Source: Diphasiastrum complanatum
Taxonomy: Eukaryota > Streptophyta > Lycopodiopsida > Lycopodiales > Lycopodiaceae
Direction: 5' to 3'
Length of the DNA stretch: 64,000 bases
Assembly (NCBI GenBank): GCA_029204225.1
Contig: CM055102.1
Location: 6,202,820-6,266,819, forward strand
Shown here: positions 46,950 through 58,446 of the stretch, piece by piece
How the letters are laid out: every line of letters starts with the position of its first letter
Position numbering within the stretch: the stretch's first letter is position 1
Translations under genes and position numbers: made by a program
Notes under the pieces: generated by a model
Databases searched by the model: none
What the model was told of the DNA's origin: nothing
What the model saw: the letters and a program-made list of their open reading frames with translations, nothing else

Positions 46950-47790
46950 ATATGGTTATCACCCATTGTGATGGTTGCCAAGAAGAATGGTAAATTAAAA
47001 ATATGTGTGGACCTAAAAGAAATTAATAAAGTCACAAAAAAGGACTACTCTCTTTTACCATTAACCGACACCATATTGGAAGAGATGGCAGGAGCAGAGG
47101 CAATGAGTTTTTTGGATGAGTTTAGCGGTTATTTTCTTATGCGATTAGATCCTAAAGACATTCATAAGACTGCATTTGCCACAGAATTTGGTACCTATGC
47201 ATATTAGGTAATGTCATTCGGACTCTGTAACGCTTCATCAACATTTCAAAGAGTGATGCAGTTTGCATTTAAAGATTTACTGCATCATTTTTAGAGATAT
47301 ATCTAGATGACATTGGTGTTAAATCTAAAAATTGTGACCATCTTGATGCTCTTGAAAAAGTTTTTATCCAATGCAAGAAGTATGGAATTTCACTGAATCC
47401 AAAAAAATGTCAGATTTGGGTAGCACATGGTGTTGTCTTACATATCATATTCAAAGATAGTATCTCGACGGATCCGGCTAAGGTGAAAGTTATTCAAGAA
47501 ATGTTGCTACTGGCCACGGTAAAAGAAATCTATATCTTCGTAGGCCATTGTAATTATTACGACATACTTATTCTTGATTTTGCAAGAAAAGCCAAATTCA
47601 TTTATGAAGTTATTGCAGATCCAAAGAAAGAATAAAAGCAATCAAGGATTTGAAGCACGCACTTGTCACTGCACCTGTTCTTCGAGCACCGAACTACCAA
47701 TTGGAATTCCATGTTCATACTGATGCCAGTAAGTATGCTATTGGAGTCATCCTAACACAACCAAGAGAATTCAGGAAAGATCACATTTTC
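46950..47790 (+). pseudogene. Gypsy RT and start of RNase H, fused behind a Copia
   Basis: The frame opens at 46950 with IWLSPIVMVAKKNGKLKI and CVDLKEINKVTKKDYSLL, the start of the Gypsy RT palm. FLDEFSGYFLMRLDPKD follows. The catalytic YLDD is readable across a stop near 47300. The connection (SLNPKKCQIWVAHG) and RNase H start (FHVHTDASKYAIGVILTQ) reach about 47790. Several stops break it. No protease or gag precedes it; Copia RNase H adjoins directly. Confidence 0.85.
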
Positions 47791-48088
47791 GACTGACAAC
47801 TCCCCGCTCGGCCAGGAAATGGCAAATTTTTTTTGGAATTCAAATTCCGTGGCTGTACCACACGTGGCAAAGTTTTTCCAGAACATTCCCTGAAAATTTG
47901 CCACGTCGTGGCAAATTTCCAAGATTATGGTTTTGGCAAAATTTCAGTGGCACGGAAGTACCATGCGCGGATGTACTACGCGAAATTTTTTGCACAAAAA
48001 AAAATTGCACGCAATGTGATTTGTGTTTCTCAATAAAAAATGTGATTTGTGTTTTTTTTTTGAAATTTGTGATTTGTGTGTTGTATTA
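47791..48088. other. palindrome-rich non-coding segment
   Basis: It has repeated tggcaaa and its complement at 47818, 47870, 47897, 47909 and 47935, so it can fold into several hairpins. It could be a small inverted-repeat element. No coding sequence was recognised. Confidence 0.45.
47894..47918. repeat. 25-base palindrome
   Basis: The arms aaatttgccacg and cgtggcaaattt are perfect 12-base complements around a single T. The centre resembles the CACG/CGTG core of plant bZIP and bHLH sites. Confidence 0.85.

Positions 48089-48135
<47 letters not shown>
48089..48135. repeat. (AG)n microsatellite
   Basis: About 47 bases of AG with one interruption, upstream of the AP-2 mu gene. Confidence 0.95.
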
Positions 48136-48138
<3 letters not shown>

Positions 48139-48389
48139 ACAGAACAAAGCTCCTCTTGACAAGTCAAGACCTAAACCCTAAAACTCTTTGTTCATAGACC
48201 AACAAGATAAAACTAGCTGAAAAGTATATAATACTAACAAAAGCACCTCGAAGCAAAACATATTTCCAAAATGAAAGGCAAAACATGTTTAAAAAAATCA
48301 AACACGTGGCAAACCCACTAAAACCCTAGAGCCAAAAAATAAATCATTTAAATAACAAATATACAAAAGAAAAAAATTAATCAGGCTGT

Positions 48390-48408
48390 TATATATATAT
48401 ATATGTAT

Positions 48409-48463
<55 letters not shown>
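48390..48463 (+). promoter_or_regulatory. TA run followed by (GA)n ahead of AP-2 mu
   Basis: A TA repeat (48390-48405) that could serve as a TATA element is followed by a GA run of about 53 bases (48411-48463), 150 bases before the start codon. GA-rich promoters and 5' leaders are common in plants. A promoter role is inferred from position only. Confidence 0.5.
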
Positions 48464-48466
<3 letters not shown>

Positions 48467-48510
48467 ATTTATTTATTTATTGGGAACGTTTTTGCGATCC
48501 GTGGTGGAAA

Positions 48511-48561
48511 ATGCATGATAGTAATCAGGAGGTGGCATTTCTTCTTCTTCATTCAGTTTAG
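48511..48561 (+). promoter_or_regulatory. possible upstream open reading frame in the AP-2 mu leader
   Basis: The ATG at 48511 opens 16 codons ending TAG at 48561. A second ATG at 48515, in another frame, runs to TGA at 48644-48646, past the main start codon at 48613. Both matter only if transcription starts before 48511. Confidence 0.4.
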
Positions 48562-48612
48562 AATCTGCATTGCACGAAAACGCAGATCCAGAGTTATAGT
48601 GGGTCTGCAGAA

Positions 48613-48695
48613 ATGCCAGTATCTGCTTCAGCCATATATTTTCTGAATCTCAGGGGCGATGTGCTCATCAACCGTCTGTATCGAGATGATGTTGG
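48613..48695 (+). CDS. AP2M: AP-2 complex subunit mu, exon 1
   Basis: From ATG at 48613 the exon encodes MPVSASAIYFLNLRGDVLIN and then RLYRDDV, the N-terminus of the clathrin adaptor medium subunit, and ends two bases into a Gly codon before the donor gtgagt (48696). The protein is the mu subunit of AP-2 and binds cargo tyrosine signals during clathrin-mediated endocytosis at the plasma membrane; this part belongs to its longin-like N-terminal domain. The LNLRGDVLINR and YRDDVG segments are near-identical to plant AP2M as remembered. The exon is only 83 bases. The match to the sequence at 63920 fixes the splice phase: GTTGG plus A restores Val-Gly-Gly. Confidence 0.93.
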
Positions 48696-48701
48696 GTGAG
48701 T

Positions 48702-49899
48702 TCAATTTGATATTTTAGTTTCATTCCTTTTGCATTGCAGATCTTCGATTCACATTCACTTCCACCAGCTCTTGGATCTGTCCCATTATAAGCTTTCAAG
48801 TATTAAAATTTTAATCATCAATTGATTCTGCTCTGTAACGCTCAATCTTAGTTACTCAAGAGCATAAATTAATGCAAAGAATGTCATTCCTCAGGAATTT
48901 GCGGGCTTACACATATATTTGGCAGATTCTGTAAAACAAATCTAAACAGCATGAGAGCGGCATGCGAGCATCAATGAATTTTGAAGTCCTAAATTTTGAA
49001 GGAGACTATGGCCAATGAAAAGTATGTAAAGAAGTTGGAGGAGAATGCTATAGCCTCTTAAAAGCCAAAAACGGTGGGCCATAAAAAAGAATTCAGCCTT
49101 AAAGTAACATGCTGGGCCAATCCTTTATGATTGGGAACAAATTCATTCCTGATCTTTACATGCAGTTAATTGACCATTCAATCATGGCGAGGATGCTGGA
49201 AACGTTCCGTCCACATTGTTTGCCTGCTCAAGAAGCTATTAAAGTCCGTAATCAAAAAATTATAGGCCTCTAATTTTTTCAGTGCTAACAAGAACTCACA
49301 TATTTGGTAAATAAATAATTTTGTGGAGAATGATGCCTTAAATTGTTTCACAACACATCGTAGGATCGTTTTGTGTAGAGTACACAAAATTTTCACTCAA
49401 TCTTTACAGAAGGAAATGGTCTTCTAAGTGATCTTTACTGGCAGCAAGGGTCATTTGAGAAGTTACAGGGAGCTCATTAGAGGATATGTAACTTTGAAAA
49501 TTGCATAAGCCACCATTAAAGATCACTGGAAACATCATTCCCCTATATGCAATAATGCTTTCAATGCCATTCTTAAGAATGAATCTTAGAGCTGTAACTT
49601 GGGACATGAGTTGTGATGTATTACTTATGCAAATCCACGATGTCTTTGATACGGATTTGAAGATCATAACAACAAAATATCAGGTCATAAATGAGTTGTA
49701 CAGGTCAAGACTTTTTCAAAAAAGGTCAAATTCTTGAAATCTAACCACTTTTGCAAATTTATCAAAAATATAAATCGGGGCAAAGTCTCATGTGGAAGAC
49801 AATCACAAAAATACAATTTACTAATAGAAATTTTATATTTCAAGTAGTTTGCTTGTTGTTCTCTCCATTGTACACTTTGTCGTGAAAAGCATGCCTATG
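48702..49899. other. start of intron 1, no gene recognised
   Basis: AT-rich intronic sequence. Short open frames on both strands show no known domain. Confidence 0.6.
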
Positions 49900-52045
49900 A
49901 AGAACAAGAAGGGAAACGCCTTGTCGATTCTTTACTAAGTTCCTCCATAGGGGCCTTTTGGTGTGAATTCATCCCTCGTGCTCCACCTCCTCTTCTCGAA
50001 GATTTACATATCTGGACCCCATATGCTACCTCACTGTATACCATACCCACGGACTTACCCATGTCTGTCTCTCTCCATCCATAGGAATTCACTTTCTTCA
50101 CCTCTGACATGGTCTTAATGGCCATCAAGAGAATGAAGACCCACCACACTAGAGACATAGAGGACCTTGAATTTGAATTGATGATCCATGCTGTTGACAT
50201 ACCGTCACCTATCCAAGCCACTTTGCTCAATTGAGCGGTTGTCTCTGGTTTCTCCACCCTGGTGCACTAATATCATCCATCCCATTCACAAAAAGTGACC
50301 CCATGAATTCTAGTAACTATCGTACTATCATAATCGGGCACGTTATTGCAAACTATATGGAAGTATTCTTCAGTTGGCGGTTAGTTCTGAGGCTGAGATG
50401 ATGAGATTACATGCTTTGGGCCAGGCAGGTTTTTGAGCTCACTATTCTACCATGGACCATATCTTCACTCTTCGAGCTATCATGGATGAAGCCAAACATA
50501 AGAGACAAAAGGTTTCCTGTTGTTTTGTTGACTTCAGGAAAGCCTTCGATTTTGTTCCTTGTTCTTTTTTCATCTAGAGATTACAAGATCTCGACTAACA
50601 TAGTTCTAGCAGTGATGGCACTTTATGCACAAGTTCTTGGTTTTTGGAGCGACTGTGGCATACATATCGAGCACCATAGGGTTGAAGTAGAGTTGTTCCC
50701 TCTCCCCCGCACTATTTGGATTATATACTGATGAGCTTCAGAGAGTCATTGATCAGTGTGGTGGTATAGGTTGCAGCCTTGGAGACATCTTGATTGCCAT
50801 CCTCCTTTACGTAGATGATGTGGCTCTACTCTCCACGACTAGAGAGGGCTTCCAGAGGCAATTAGACAGTCTTCACGCTTTTTGTACCAGATGGATTTGG
50901 GGGTTAACACTACAAAGACCAAGATTATGGTCTTCAATACATCTAGGGTCTTCATGATGAGACAAGAGCTTATCTTTGATGAACAACTACTGGAGGTTGT
51001 ATCATCCTACCCTTATTTGGGGGTCCTTTTTACCGGTCCTATATTTGATATCAGACAGGCAACTACAACTAGTATACTCGAGAAGGGACACGCTTCCCTT
51101 GTCAATTGGGGAGGTTCTATTTTTGAAAGTTTATTTGGGATGTCCAAAGTAAGCACTGACTTTTTGATACCATTGTTACCCCCACCGCATTATATGCAGC
51201 AGAGGCATGGTGTATGGGTCTCACTTCATCTAATTGGGCCAATATCTCACGCTTGCAGATCCTTATGCTATCACATATGATATGGGCTAAGTTCTCCTTC
51301 CTACATTAGATCATTCAGGCTGAGTTTGCAATCCCAACTGTAAGGCTTGACACCATCTTCCGTTTTATCACCTATATACAGAGAGGCAGATCGTTTCCCA
51401 TGGACGAGCAAAGATACACATGCACTCACCTCATCTCAGCACCTTTATTGGCAGGGTTATCAACTATCTGGTTTTCTCAGGCCTCCCGTTTACTTGACAT
51501 GCTTGGCATTTCTATCACGGACCTTCCATCAAGCACTCGTGACTACATTAGATGCTTCTTATATAGAGCATACCTCAGTCGAGCATGGCAGGGTCAGCTA
51601 GGGGTCAAACCTGAGTACTATCAAACTCAGTTTTGGGAGTTGGATACAGTAGGGTTCTCGCCTCCACCATGCTATTCAGGTTCAGGATTATCACATGGTC
51701 TGATTTTCATATTTGGGTCAGATTTGTGTCTCATCACATCAACTTGAGACTGAGTCAGGATGCTTACAGGGTACCCCGTGAGAGGACAAGATTTGCCAGT
51801 TGTGTTCCTTTCAGAGATAGAGTCTGAGGATTACTTCTTATTCAGATGCCCAGTCTATTATGAGATCACAAGGAGATATCACTGCTGCCTCTTCCGAGAT
51901 GCACCAGTCACACTTAGATCTATTATAGCATATGAGGATTCACATTGTGTTGCACTCATGAGCAGAGAGATGCTTCTATTTTTTATTTCTTTCTCTTGGC
52001 AACCTAGGGCTCAAGGCTCGAAAATCACTTTAGCAATAGCCTTTT
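49900..52045 (+). pseudogene. LINE reverse transcriptase, 5' truncated and broken
   Basis: Across frames the sequence reads as a non-LTR retrotransposon RT. MVLMAIKRMKTHH (near 50109) resembles the region before RT. SNYRTIIIGHVIANY, HALGQAGF and CCFVDFRKAFDFVP (50310-50550) follow. The catalytic motif LYVDDVALLSTT lies near 50810. The thumb-side region GVNTTKTKIMVFNTS and VVSSYPYLGVLF is in an open frame at 50882-51280. A C-terminal HFLFRCP-like piece (EDYFLFRCPVYYE near 51830) fits the cysteine/histidine motif of such elements. No LTRs, no integrase. The endonuclease part is missing. The 3' end is near 52045 without a clear poly-A tail. Confidence 0.85.
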
Positions 52046-53276
52046 GAAATTCATTTTGCTTTTCCAAAATGGAAGTTCCAAATCGAGTTTTGAGCCTCAA
52101 TACTTTGAATCGGAAAACTTTGATTTTTAGCTGAAATTTTTTTGCTGATCATAGATTTGAAATCAAGGGGGAGCAATTAATGACCAAATGCTGCACTCAG
52201 TTCATCTCTATGACTCGTAGACTAGAATATTTTTACTTGTATCTCAATTCATGCATTTGTAGCTCATACCCAAAGCCATTTCAAACATGGTGGATTGTGA
52301 TTTGTTCACATAGTTCGAAGACTCATTGCACAAGTTTCCATGTAGATCAACCTAAGTCCACCTACTCATCAATCCAAGTCCCATATCCATAAGCTTGTAG
52401 GACCCACAATCAATACACTAGGCTCTCCACTTATTTATTTCTCATGGAATAATACACTCTTAGAGCCTTGGGTAATACACCCAATAACCATGGGCTCACC
52501 ATATCTCAGCCCTAGTTTGGTCCCCACGCCTTAAGGCCTTATTCATAAACATAGGGAGGTTACTCTGAATTACATGGAACAACATGTAACATATTCAATG
52601 CAATGTATCAAACTACTCAAATTGACTTTAACAAGTTACATCAAACAAGAAATAGCTTGCATCATTGAAAGTTTACACTAAGGTGGACATTGGATACTAT
52701 GTTGACATTCTTCTTGCTCAAACTCAACTGTTCGTAGTTGAAACAAGAGGTCATTCACATGGAATTTACGAACCCAAATTGGTTTCTCTTTTTTATATCT
52801 CCTTACGGACATCCTTTCCTTTCTCCTAGGAGATTCAAGAGGATTAGATAATCTTAATTCCATCTAGCACCAAGTAACTTTTTTCTTATCTTGAGAGTCT
52901 CTTCTCCATCAACAACCTCTGATGGCTCCATCCATCTCTAATTCTTTCTTTCAATAGGAGGGCTTTCCATGTTGTCCTTTGAAATGTTTTGAAACGTGTT
53001 TCAAACAGGCCATTTTTGGTGCTTGTTGTTTCAAAATAGAGTTTCACTGGTAGGGCTGTTTTTCCTATTCCTCATCTTCAGTCATGGCAAAAATAGGTGT
53101 CTTTTTGCAATGTTTGAGTGCTTAATGCACCTCTTTACTGTGCAATGTAGACTATAATCAATTGTGCGTTGTCTAAATGTTCGGAGTAGAACTTAGTACT
53201 TAGAAGTTAGGCTTTTAGAAGAGAAATATTAGGAAGCTCAAAACATTAATAACTAGATGCCATTATCCCAAGAGTC
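52046..53276. other. intronic sequence, no gene recognised
   Basis: Nothing coding was recognised between the LINE and the Copia. The right edge ends in caaaa, the Copia target site. Confidence 0.6.
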
Positions 53277-53281
53277 CAAAA

Positions 53282-53908
53282 CGTTGGAAATGGTGAACTC
53301 AACCAACCTTTTTCGACGCATTCCCGGAACAACCGATAGTTCGAGACACACCATCGACACCTACAGTTGGACACAATGACACATTCACATGACCGTTGAA
53401 CGGATGAATAGTTACCGAACTATCGAATGTCTACAAGCACTGAAATAAACTATCTAGCAACGAACTGGCGAGTGATTCAAAATATCGAATTCGAAGCTTG
53501 GGAGTCGTGAGACGCAAAATGTCACGATCAGTTGTAGGCAACATTACAAGAGTTAACACGTAGTTAGCTAGTAGTTTAATGTAAACCTTTCTTGTAATGA
53601 TTAGCTAAATTGCTTTTAATTCCCTTTGGTGGAATATATGTATGGGAACAAAGATCAAAATATAACAACGAGAGAAAATAGAAAGAGAGAGAAGTGTAAG
53701 TGGAGCGTCAGGCTGCTATTTGGCGCTGCACTGCCGCACTACCGACTCACTCTAAGAAAAGGGAAATACAAAGGATATTTTGTTCTTCCAGCATTATTTT
53801 GCGTTGCATGCATTCGATTGATTATTGCGTTGTCTATGATTCGTATTAGCTTATCTAGTTCCAGCGATTGCGCACATCACACAACATGCTTTCGACAATT
53901 CCCCAGCA
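53282..53908 (+). repeat. 5' LTR of family B Copia, copy 2
   Basis: It ends attccccagca directly at the primer site and contains agcgtcaggc, a block shared with the LTR at 10050. Confidence 0.92.
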
Positions 53909-53938
53909 TGGTATCAGAGCAGGTTCATTAGACATGAC

Positions 53939-54848
53939 ATGGCTACTACAATTCAGGCAAAGATCACGATCAACCTTGATGGCGCAAACTATTGCATATG
54001 GAAGTTCAAGATAAAGACGCTTCTCAAAGGCGAAGGGATTTGGTCAGTAACCGATCTCACAGAGCCAAAACCTCCAGAGAGAGATCCAAGGAGGGCAGAA
54101 TGGGTAAGGAAAGATGAACGTGCAATGGCGATCATTGTATCCTCCATAAACAAAGACATCCTCATGCAGATTGAAGACTGCCAAAGCATCCATGAAGCGT
54201 GGGAAAAGCTAAAGCAAAAGTACGAAGTGAGAACAGCTGCATCAGTCATGCACCTCCACAATCAGCTGCATAGCCTACGATGGGATGGGAACGAGCTGGA
54301 TCGACAAGTAGAAGATCAAGACGATCTTCACACAGCTCTTTGCATCTGGACAAGAGCACCAAGTCCCAGCACCCCAAGAGTTGATGTACTTCATGAAATC
54401 ACTACCCTCATCTTATCAACCATTGAGAATGCTCATCTTAAGTTTACCTAAGATGACATTTGAAAGAGCAGCCAATCTCGTAGCAGACGAAAGATTGATG
54501 AGAGATGGAGAAATAAACGGAGACCAGGAGAAGGCCCTTTTCACAAAGGGAAAAAAGAAGAACAAAAACAAGCCCAAGGTTGACAAGACACAATTGAATT
54601 GTTTAACGAAGGGTAACAACAACAGAGATACTTCTACCTGTGATCATTGTCACAAGTTGGGACATACAGCAGACAAATGTTGGTTTAATCCCACTATACC
54701 TTGCAGTCATTGCAAGAAAAAGGGCCATTTAGCGTACGATTTTTGGTTTAATCCCAAAGGAAAGCACAAAGGAGAAAAAGCAAATGTTGCAGAATCATCA
54801 AAAGATGGTGAGAAGAACAACAATGCGTTCATAGTTGTCGATGAATAG
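53939..54848 (+). pseudogene. Copia gag with two zinc knuckles, frameshifted
   Basis: The ATG at 53939 opens about 115 codons of family gag (MATTIQAKITINLDGANYC, then WKFKIKTLLKGEGIWSVTDL). A frameshift near 54300-54360 moves the frame to 54381-54848. The first knuckle CDHCHKLGHTADKC is intact. The second, CSHCKKKGHLAYDF, has lost its last cysteine. A basic region between gag core and knuckles (KGKKKNKNKPKVDK) is typical. The frame stops at 54848. Confidence 0.88.
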
Positions 54849-54869
54849 TCCACGACTTACGCGCAACAA

Positions 54870-55280
54870 GGCTATGATATAGTGATTGATTCAGGAGCCA
54901 CATCTCATATCACTTGCACGAATGTGCTGATGAACTGCAAGGCACTGGACAACACAATGGTACTGGGAGATGGAAGCAGACATGATGTCGAGGGCATCAG
55001 AACTCTTCAACTTCGTACACTGTCAGGGCATACAGAGCTACAAGGAGTGCTCTATGTACCCACATTGAGGAGAGACCTACTCTCTGTATCGAGGATAGCA
55101 GATCTTAAAATACGAGTCATGTTCGATGGAAACGCATGCAGAATGGTCAAGCACAGATCAAATAAGCTGCTGACTGTCGCATAAAGGCAAGGTAACTTGT
55201 ATCAAGCGAAAATCATTAATAGCTACGATAGTGTACTGAATGCATCCGAAAGTGAGAATCATCTCTGGCATGATTCTCAC
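54870..55280 (+). pseudogene. Copia protease, then deletion
   Basis: The frame from 54882 shows VIDSGATSHITCTN and VLYVPTLRRDLLSVSRIAD, the Copia protease. It is open to 55184. A pre-integrase HLWHD remnant is at about 55262. From about 55275 the sequence jumps directly to RNase H. Confidence 0.85.
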
Positions 55281-55405
55281 TGGTAGATGGCGAAGCGACC
55301 CTGCAGTATTTGAAGGGCACCTACGATTTTGGGTTGATCTATGAAAGCAAGCACGATATTATCCTACAACACTACAACGATGCAAGTTGGGCTAGTTGTA
55401 AGGAC
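55281..55405 (+). pseudogene. Copia RT end and RNase H, first part
   Basis: LQYLKGTYDFGLIYESK and HYNDASWASCKD are read up to 55405, where another Copia is inserted (target aggac). The frame resumes at 58021. Confidence 0.85.
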
Positions 55406-56230
55406 TGTAGGAAATCATAAACCAAACAGCAAAGCATTTAACATTAAGAATCTCAAACACACATGAAGGAGGAGATGGCTGGTCGCCCTCCTTAGAGACT
55501 CTCTTCTCTCCAGGATGAATAGATCTATGCTTGCATACCGAAATAGTGAAGAAAATACATGGATATATAGGTAGGACCCAAGTGCCACATACCTAACTTC
55601 TTCTACAAGCAACATTAGGTCTAACCTAACTTCACCAACAAGCTACTTAATAAAAAAACCAGCAAACTCCTACTTCTAAGTTTTTTTAACAAGGCCCATG
55701 GACCCACAAGTTTGTACATGGGGGCCCAAGTCTAACTTAAAGTGGCCTAAATGAAATAACCAATGGTTACACAAATCTCGACCTTTTGGATCAAAGCAAA
55801 ATGGACTGTTCTTAATGTATGTTGGGCTGAAAATGAACCAAAGAAGATGGCTGAACCTGATGGTTCACATCTTGAACAAAAAAAAGTCGGTAGATTGTCA
55901 AAGAAATGTATCAATAATGGCTTCATCTAAGCTGTCCCTCAAAGAGGTATGTGATGAATTAGAAGTTTCTTCAAGAGATGAAAACTTCTTCTCCCCAAAC
56001 AAATGCTCAATCTCATCAATTTGAAGAAGAGTACTAAATGAAATAGAATTACTCCCTTTGAAGAAGAGTGCTAAATGAAATAGACTTACTCCCTCCTTGA
56101 TTCGTACATAAAGTCTTCTAAGAGTGCCCGAATTTTTCAGCCCTTGCTGAACCATCAAATTGGAAAGAGTTCCCTTGAAACTTTCCACTTATGCATCCAT
56201 CACATGCATGACCTTGCGGTTGCTCAAAAA

Positions 56231-56785
56231 CTAACCTTGATCAACAAGATTGACTTGCGACTCGAATTGCTGCTCCAAAGTAACGGTGGCAGCATTTGTT
56301 TCCCCTGCTCTTGTCCTTTGCAATCCGCTTCCTGCAATCCTTGATAAAATGCCCATACTTGCGGCAATTATGGCATTTATCTTTCTTCTCAGGCTCAAAA
56401 TCAGAATCATCATCATCATCTTTGACATGCTCAACTTTGGAAATATAAAAGAAGTTTTACCTTTGCACTTACTCTTTCCTTTGCCTTTGTAGAAGAAAGC
56501 TTGATCTTGAGTATCTCCCAATGAGAAATTGTTATGCATTTGCTCTTCTTGCAGAAGAAGGCCCACTAGCTCATCAAAAGTGATTTGAGTTCCCCTCAAG
56601 GAAATACTCAATGACGTAACAAAAGTAAGATACGAATGTGGAAGTGAGTTCAAAGTGATGGAAACAAATTGAGCATCCTCAATGACCTCATAAATTTTTA
56701 AAAGCTCCTCCCTAAGATCCTTGATCTTCGTCAGTAGAAGGCTGATCACCACCACTGGAAATGGACGCCCTACTGTAAGGAACAA
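56231..56785 (-). pseudogene. Copia gag of the nested element
   Basis: The frame has ITLNSLPHSYLTFVTSLSIS and TFDELVGLLLQEEQ, the C-terminal half of a Copia gag. A complete zinc knuckle, CHNCRKYGHFIKDC, is in another frame near 56380-56339, so a frameshift separates them. Confidence 0.82.
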
Positions 56786-57036
56786 ATGAAGATAGCTGCC
56801 CTATTGAAAATCAGCAAGGAAGATAAGCACCCAACCACAAAACAAATTTGCCTCCTTCAAATGCACAATTGAAATCTGAATTTTCAGCAATCAAATGTGC
56901 CTCTTTTAGACACCAAAAATGGCTTTGAGGTAGCACCCTTCTGTAGGTGACCAAATCTGAAAAAGTCAGCAACAAAAGTGTCTCTAAATCACACACAAAT
57001 TAGGTATAGTAGGGTGCCCTCCTACCTAACTTCACC

Positions 57037-57213
57037 CATAGTTGTGTCGAACCATGGTTTGTTCAAAGAAACGTGATTCGAATCGGCCTGGTTCGAACCA
57101 TTTTTTTGGTTCGAATCGAGAAAAAAAAAAAAACCCTTAATTTTCTTTTTTATAAAAACTGTTCGAACCGTTGTTTTGGCATTTTCCAAAGGACTATCAC
57201 GGGCACATTTGAG

Positions 57214-57297
<84 letters not shown>

Positions 57298-57796
57298 TTG
57301 AGGATTTATTTTCAGTTTTTTTGTAGGTTTGCTAACTTATTACTAAGTAGCTTGTACATTGTACATTGGAATATGGTGTGACATTAATGTTTTGAGTGAC
57401 GAGTAACAATGATCTTTCTATTCATGTACGGAAGTTGGTAGTTACTAGCTAATGTCACAAATGATATCAAATAGATCATAGCTAAAATTGCAAGCAATAG
57501 ATGGATCAAGAACCCTAAACCACAGGTGACATGTATTATTAGGTAACAAGACTCAGGAGTTGGCATGTCAGGATTCGAATCTCACTATTGATTAATCACG
57601 AATTATGATCTGCATATTACCCACACTACAAAGCACTTGTTTTTGACATAATTGAAGAGTAGAAATTAAAGGAGGGGGGGGCAAAACCCTAAAACCGATT
57701 CACTGGTTCGAACCTGGAGAAGCCGATCCTTTCCCGATTCAAACTCGATTCAAACATGGTTCGAAAAGGCGATTCGAAAGGTACCATAAAACATTG
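57037..57796. mobile_element. non-autonomous hAT-like element with internal GA microsatellite
   Basis: A 760-base insert interrupts the right LTR of the nested Copia. It is flanked by a perfect eight-base duplication acttcacc (57029-57036 and 57797-57804), the length made by hAT transposases. The ends begin ca and end tg and are weakly inverted (catagttgtg against caatgttttatgg read from the other end). Near both ends are several copies of ggttcgaa or its complement, as expected for subterminal transposase sites. No transposase is encoded. The superfamily call rests on the duplication length. Confidence 0.75.
57221..57295. repeat. (GA)n microsatellite inside the hAT-like element
   Basis: About 75 bases of uninterrupted GA. 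Confidence 0.95.
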
Positions 57797-58020
57797 ACTT
57801 CACCAACAAGCTACTCAATAAAAAACCAGCAAACCCCTACTTCTAAGTTTGGGTCTTTTATTAACAAGGCCTATGGACCCACGAGTTTGTACATGGGGGC
57901 CCAAGTCTAACTTAAAGTGGCCTAAATGAAATAACCAATGGTTACACAAATCTCGACCTTTTGGGTCAAAGTAACCTAGAGGTTTTTTATTAACATAGCA
58001 TCCATTAACATATTCTAACA

Positions 58021-58434
58021 AGGACGACAACAAATCAATAACTGGTGGATGTTCAAAACTATGTGGAGCTGTGATCAGCTGGACCTGCAAGAAGCAGACA
58101 TTGGTAGCTCAGACATTGTGCGAAGCTGATTACGTAGCAGCTTCGAAAGTGGTGAATGAGGTAGTATGGTTGAAGATGAAGTTGGAAGGGATTTGTATAC
58201 CGCATCAAGAACCCTCCATCATGAAAATGGATTCACAGAGTGCTATTTACTTAGCCTAGGATCCAGTGTTTCATTCGAAAACTAAGCATAGACCTTTGAA
58301 GTATCATCACATTTAAGCGTCGAATTCGTGAAATCTGAAGACATGATCGCAGATCTCTTCACCAAACCATTAGACAAGCCACTGTTCACAAAACACAAAA
58401 GATCAATCGGAATCAGATGAAAAAGGTTGTATCG
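58021..58434 (+). pseudogene. Copia RNase H, second part
   Basis: It continues from 55405 with DNKSITGG, then AVISWTCKKQTLVAQTLCEA and MDSQSAIYLA, ending just before the polypurine tract. A stop lies after SAIYLA. Confidence 0.85.
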
Positions 58435-58446
58435 TTCAAGTGGGAG

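Larger units (their letters stand above)
55406..58020 (-). mobile_element. minus-strand Copia nested in family B copy 2
   Basis: The insert starts tgtaggaaat and ends attctaaca and is flanked by the perfect duplication aggac (55401-55405 and 58021-58025). LTR copies are at 55406 to about 55797 (inner end lost) and 56942-58020 (interrupted by 760 bases at 57037-57796). They share long blocks such as gtacatgggggcccaag. The only coding trace between them is a minus-strand gag. The rest of pol is deleted. Confidence 0.88.

Noticed and set aside
45310-47790. A working Copia-Gypsy fusion protein
   Set aside because: Both halves hold several stops and frameshifts and are read in different frames at the junction.
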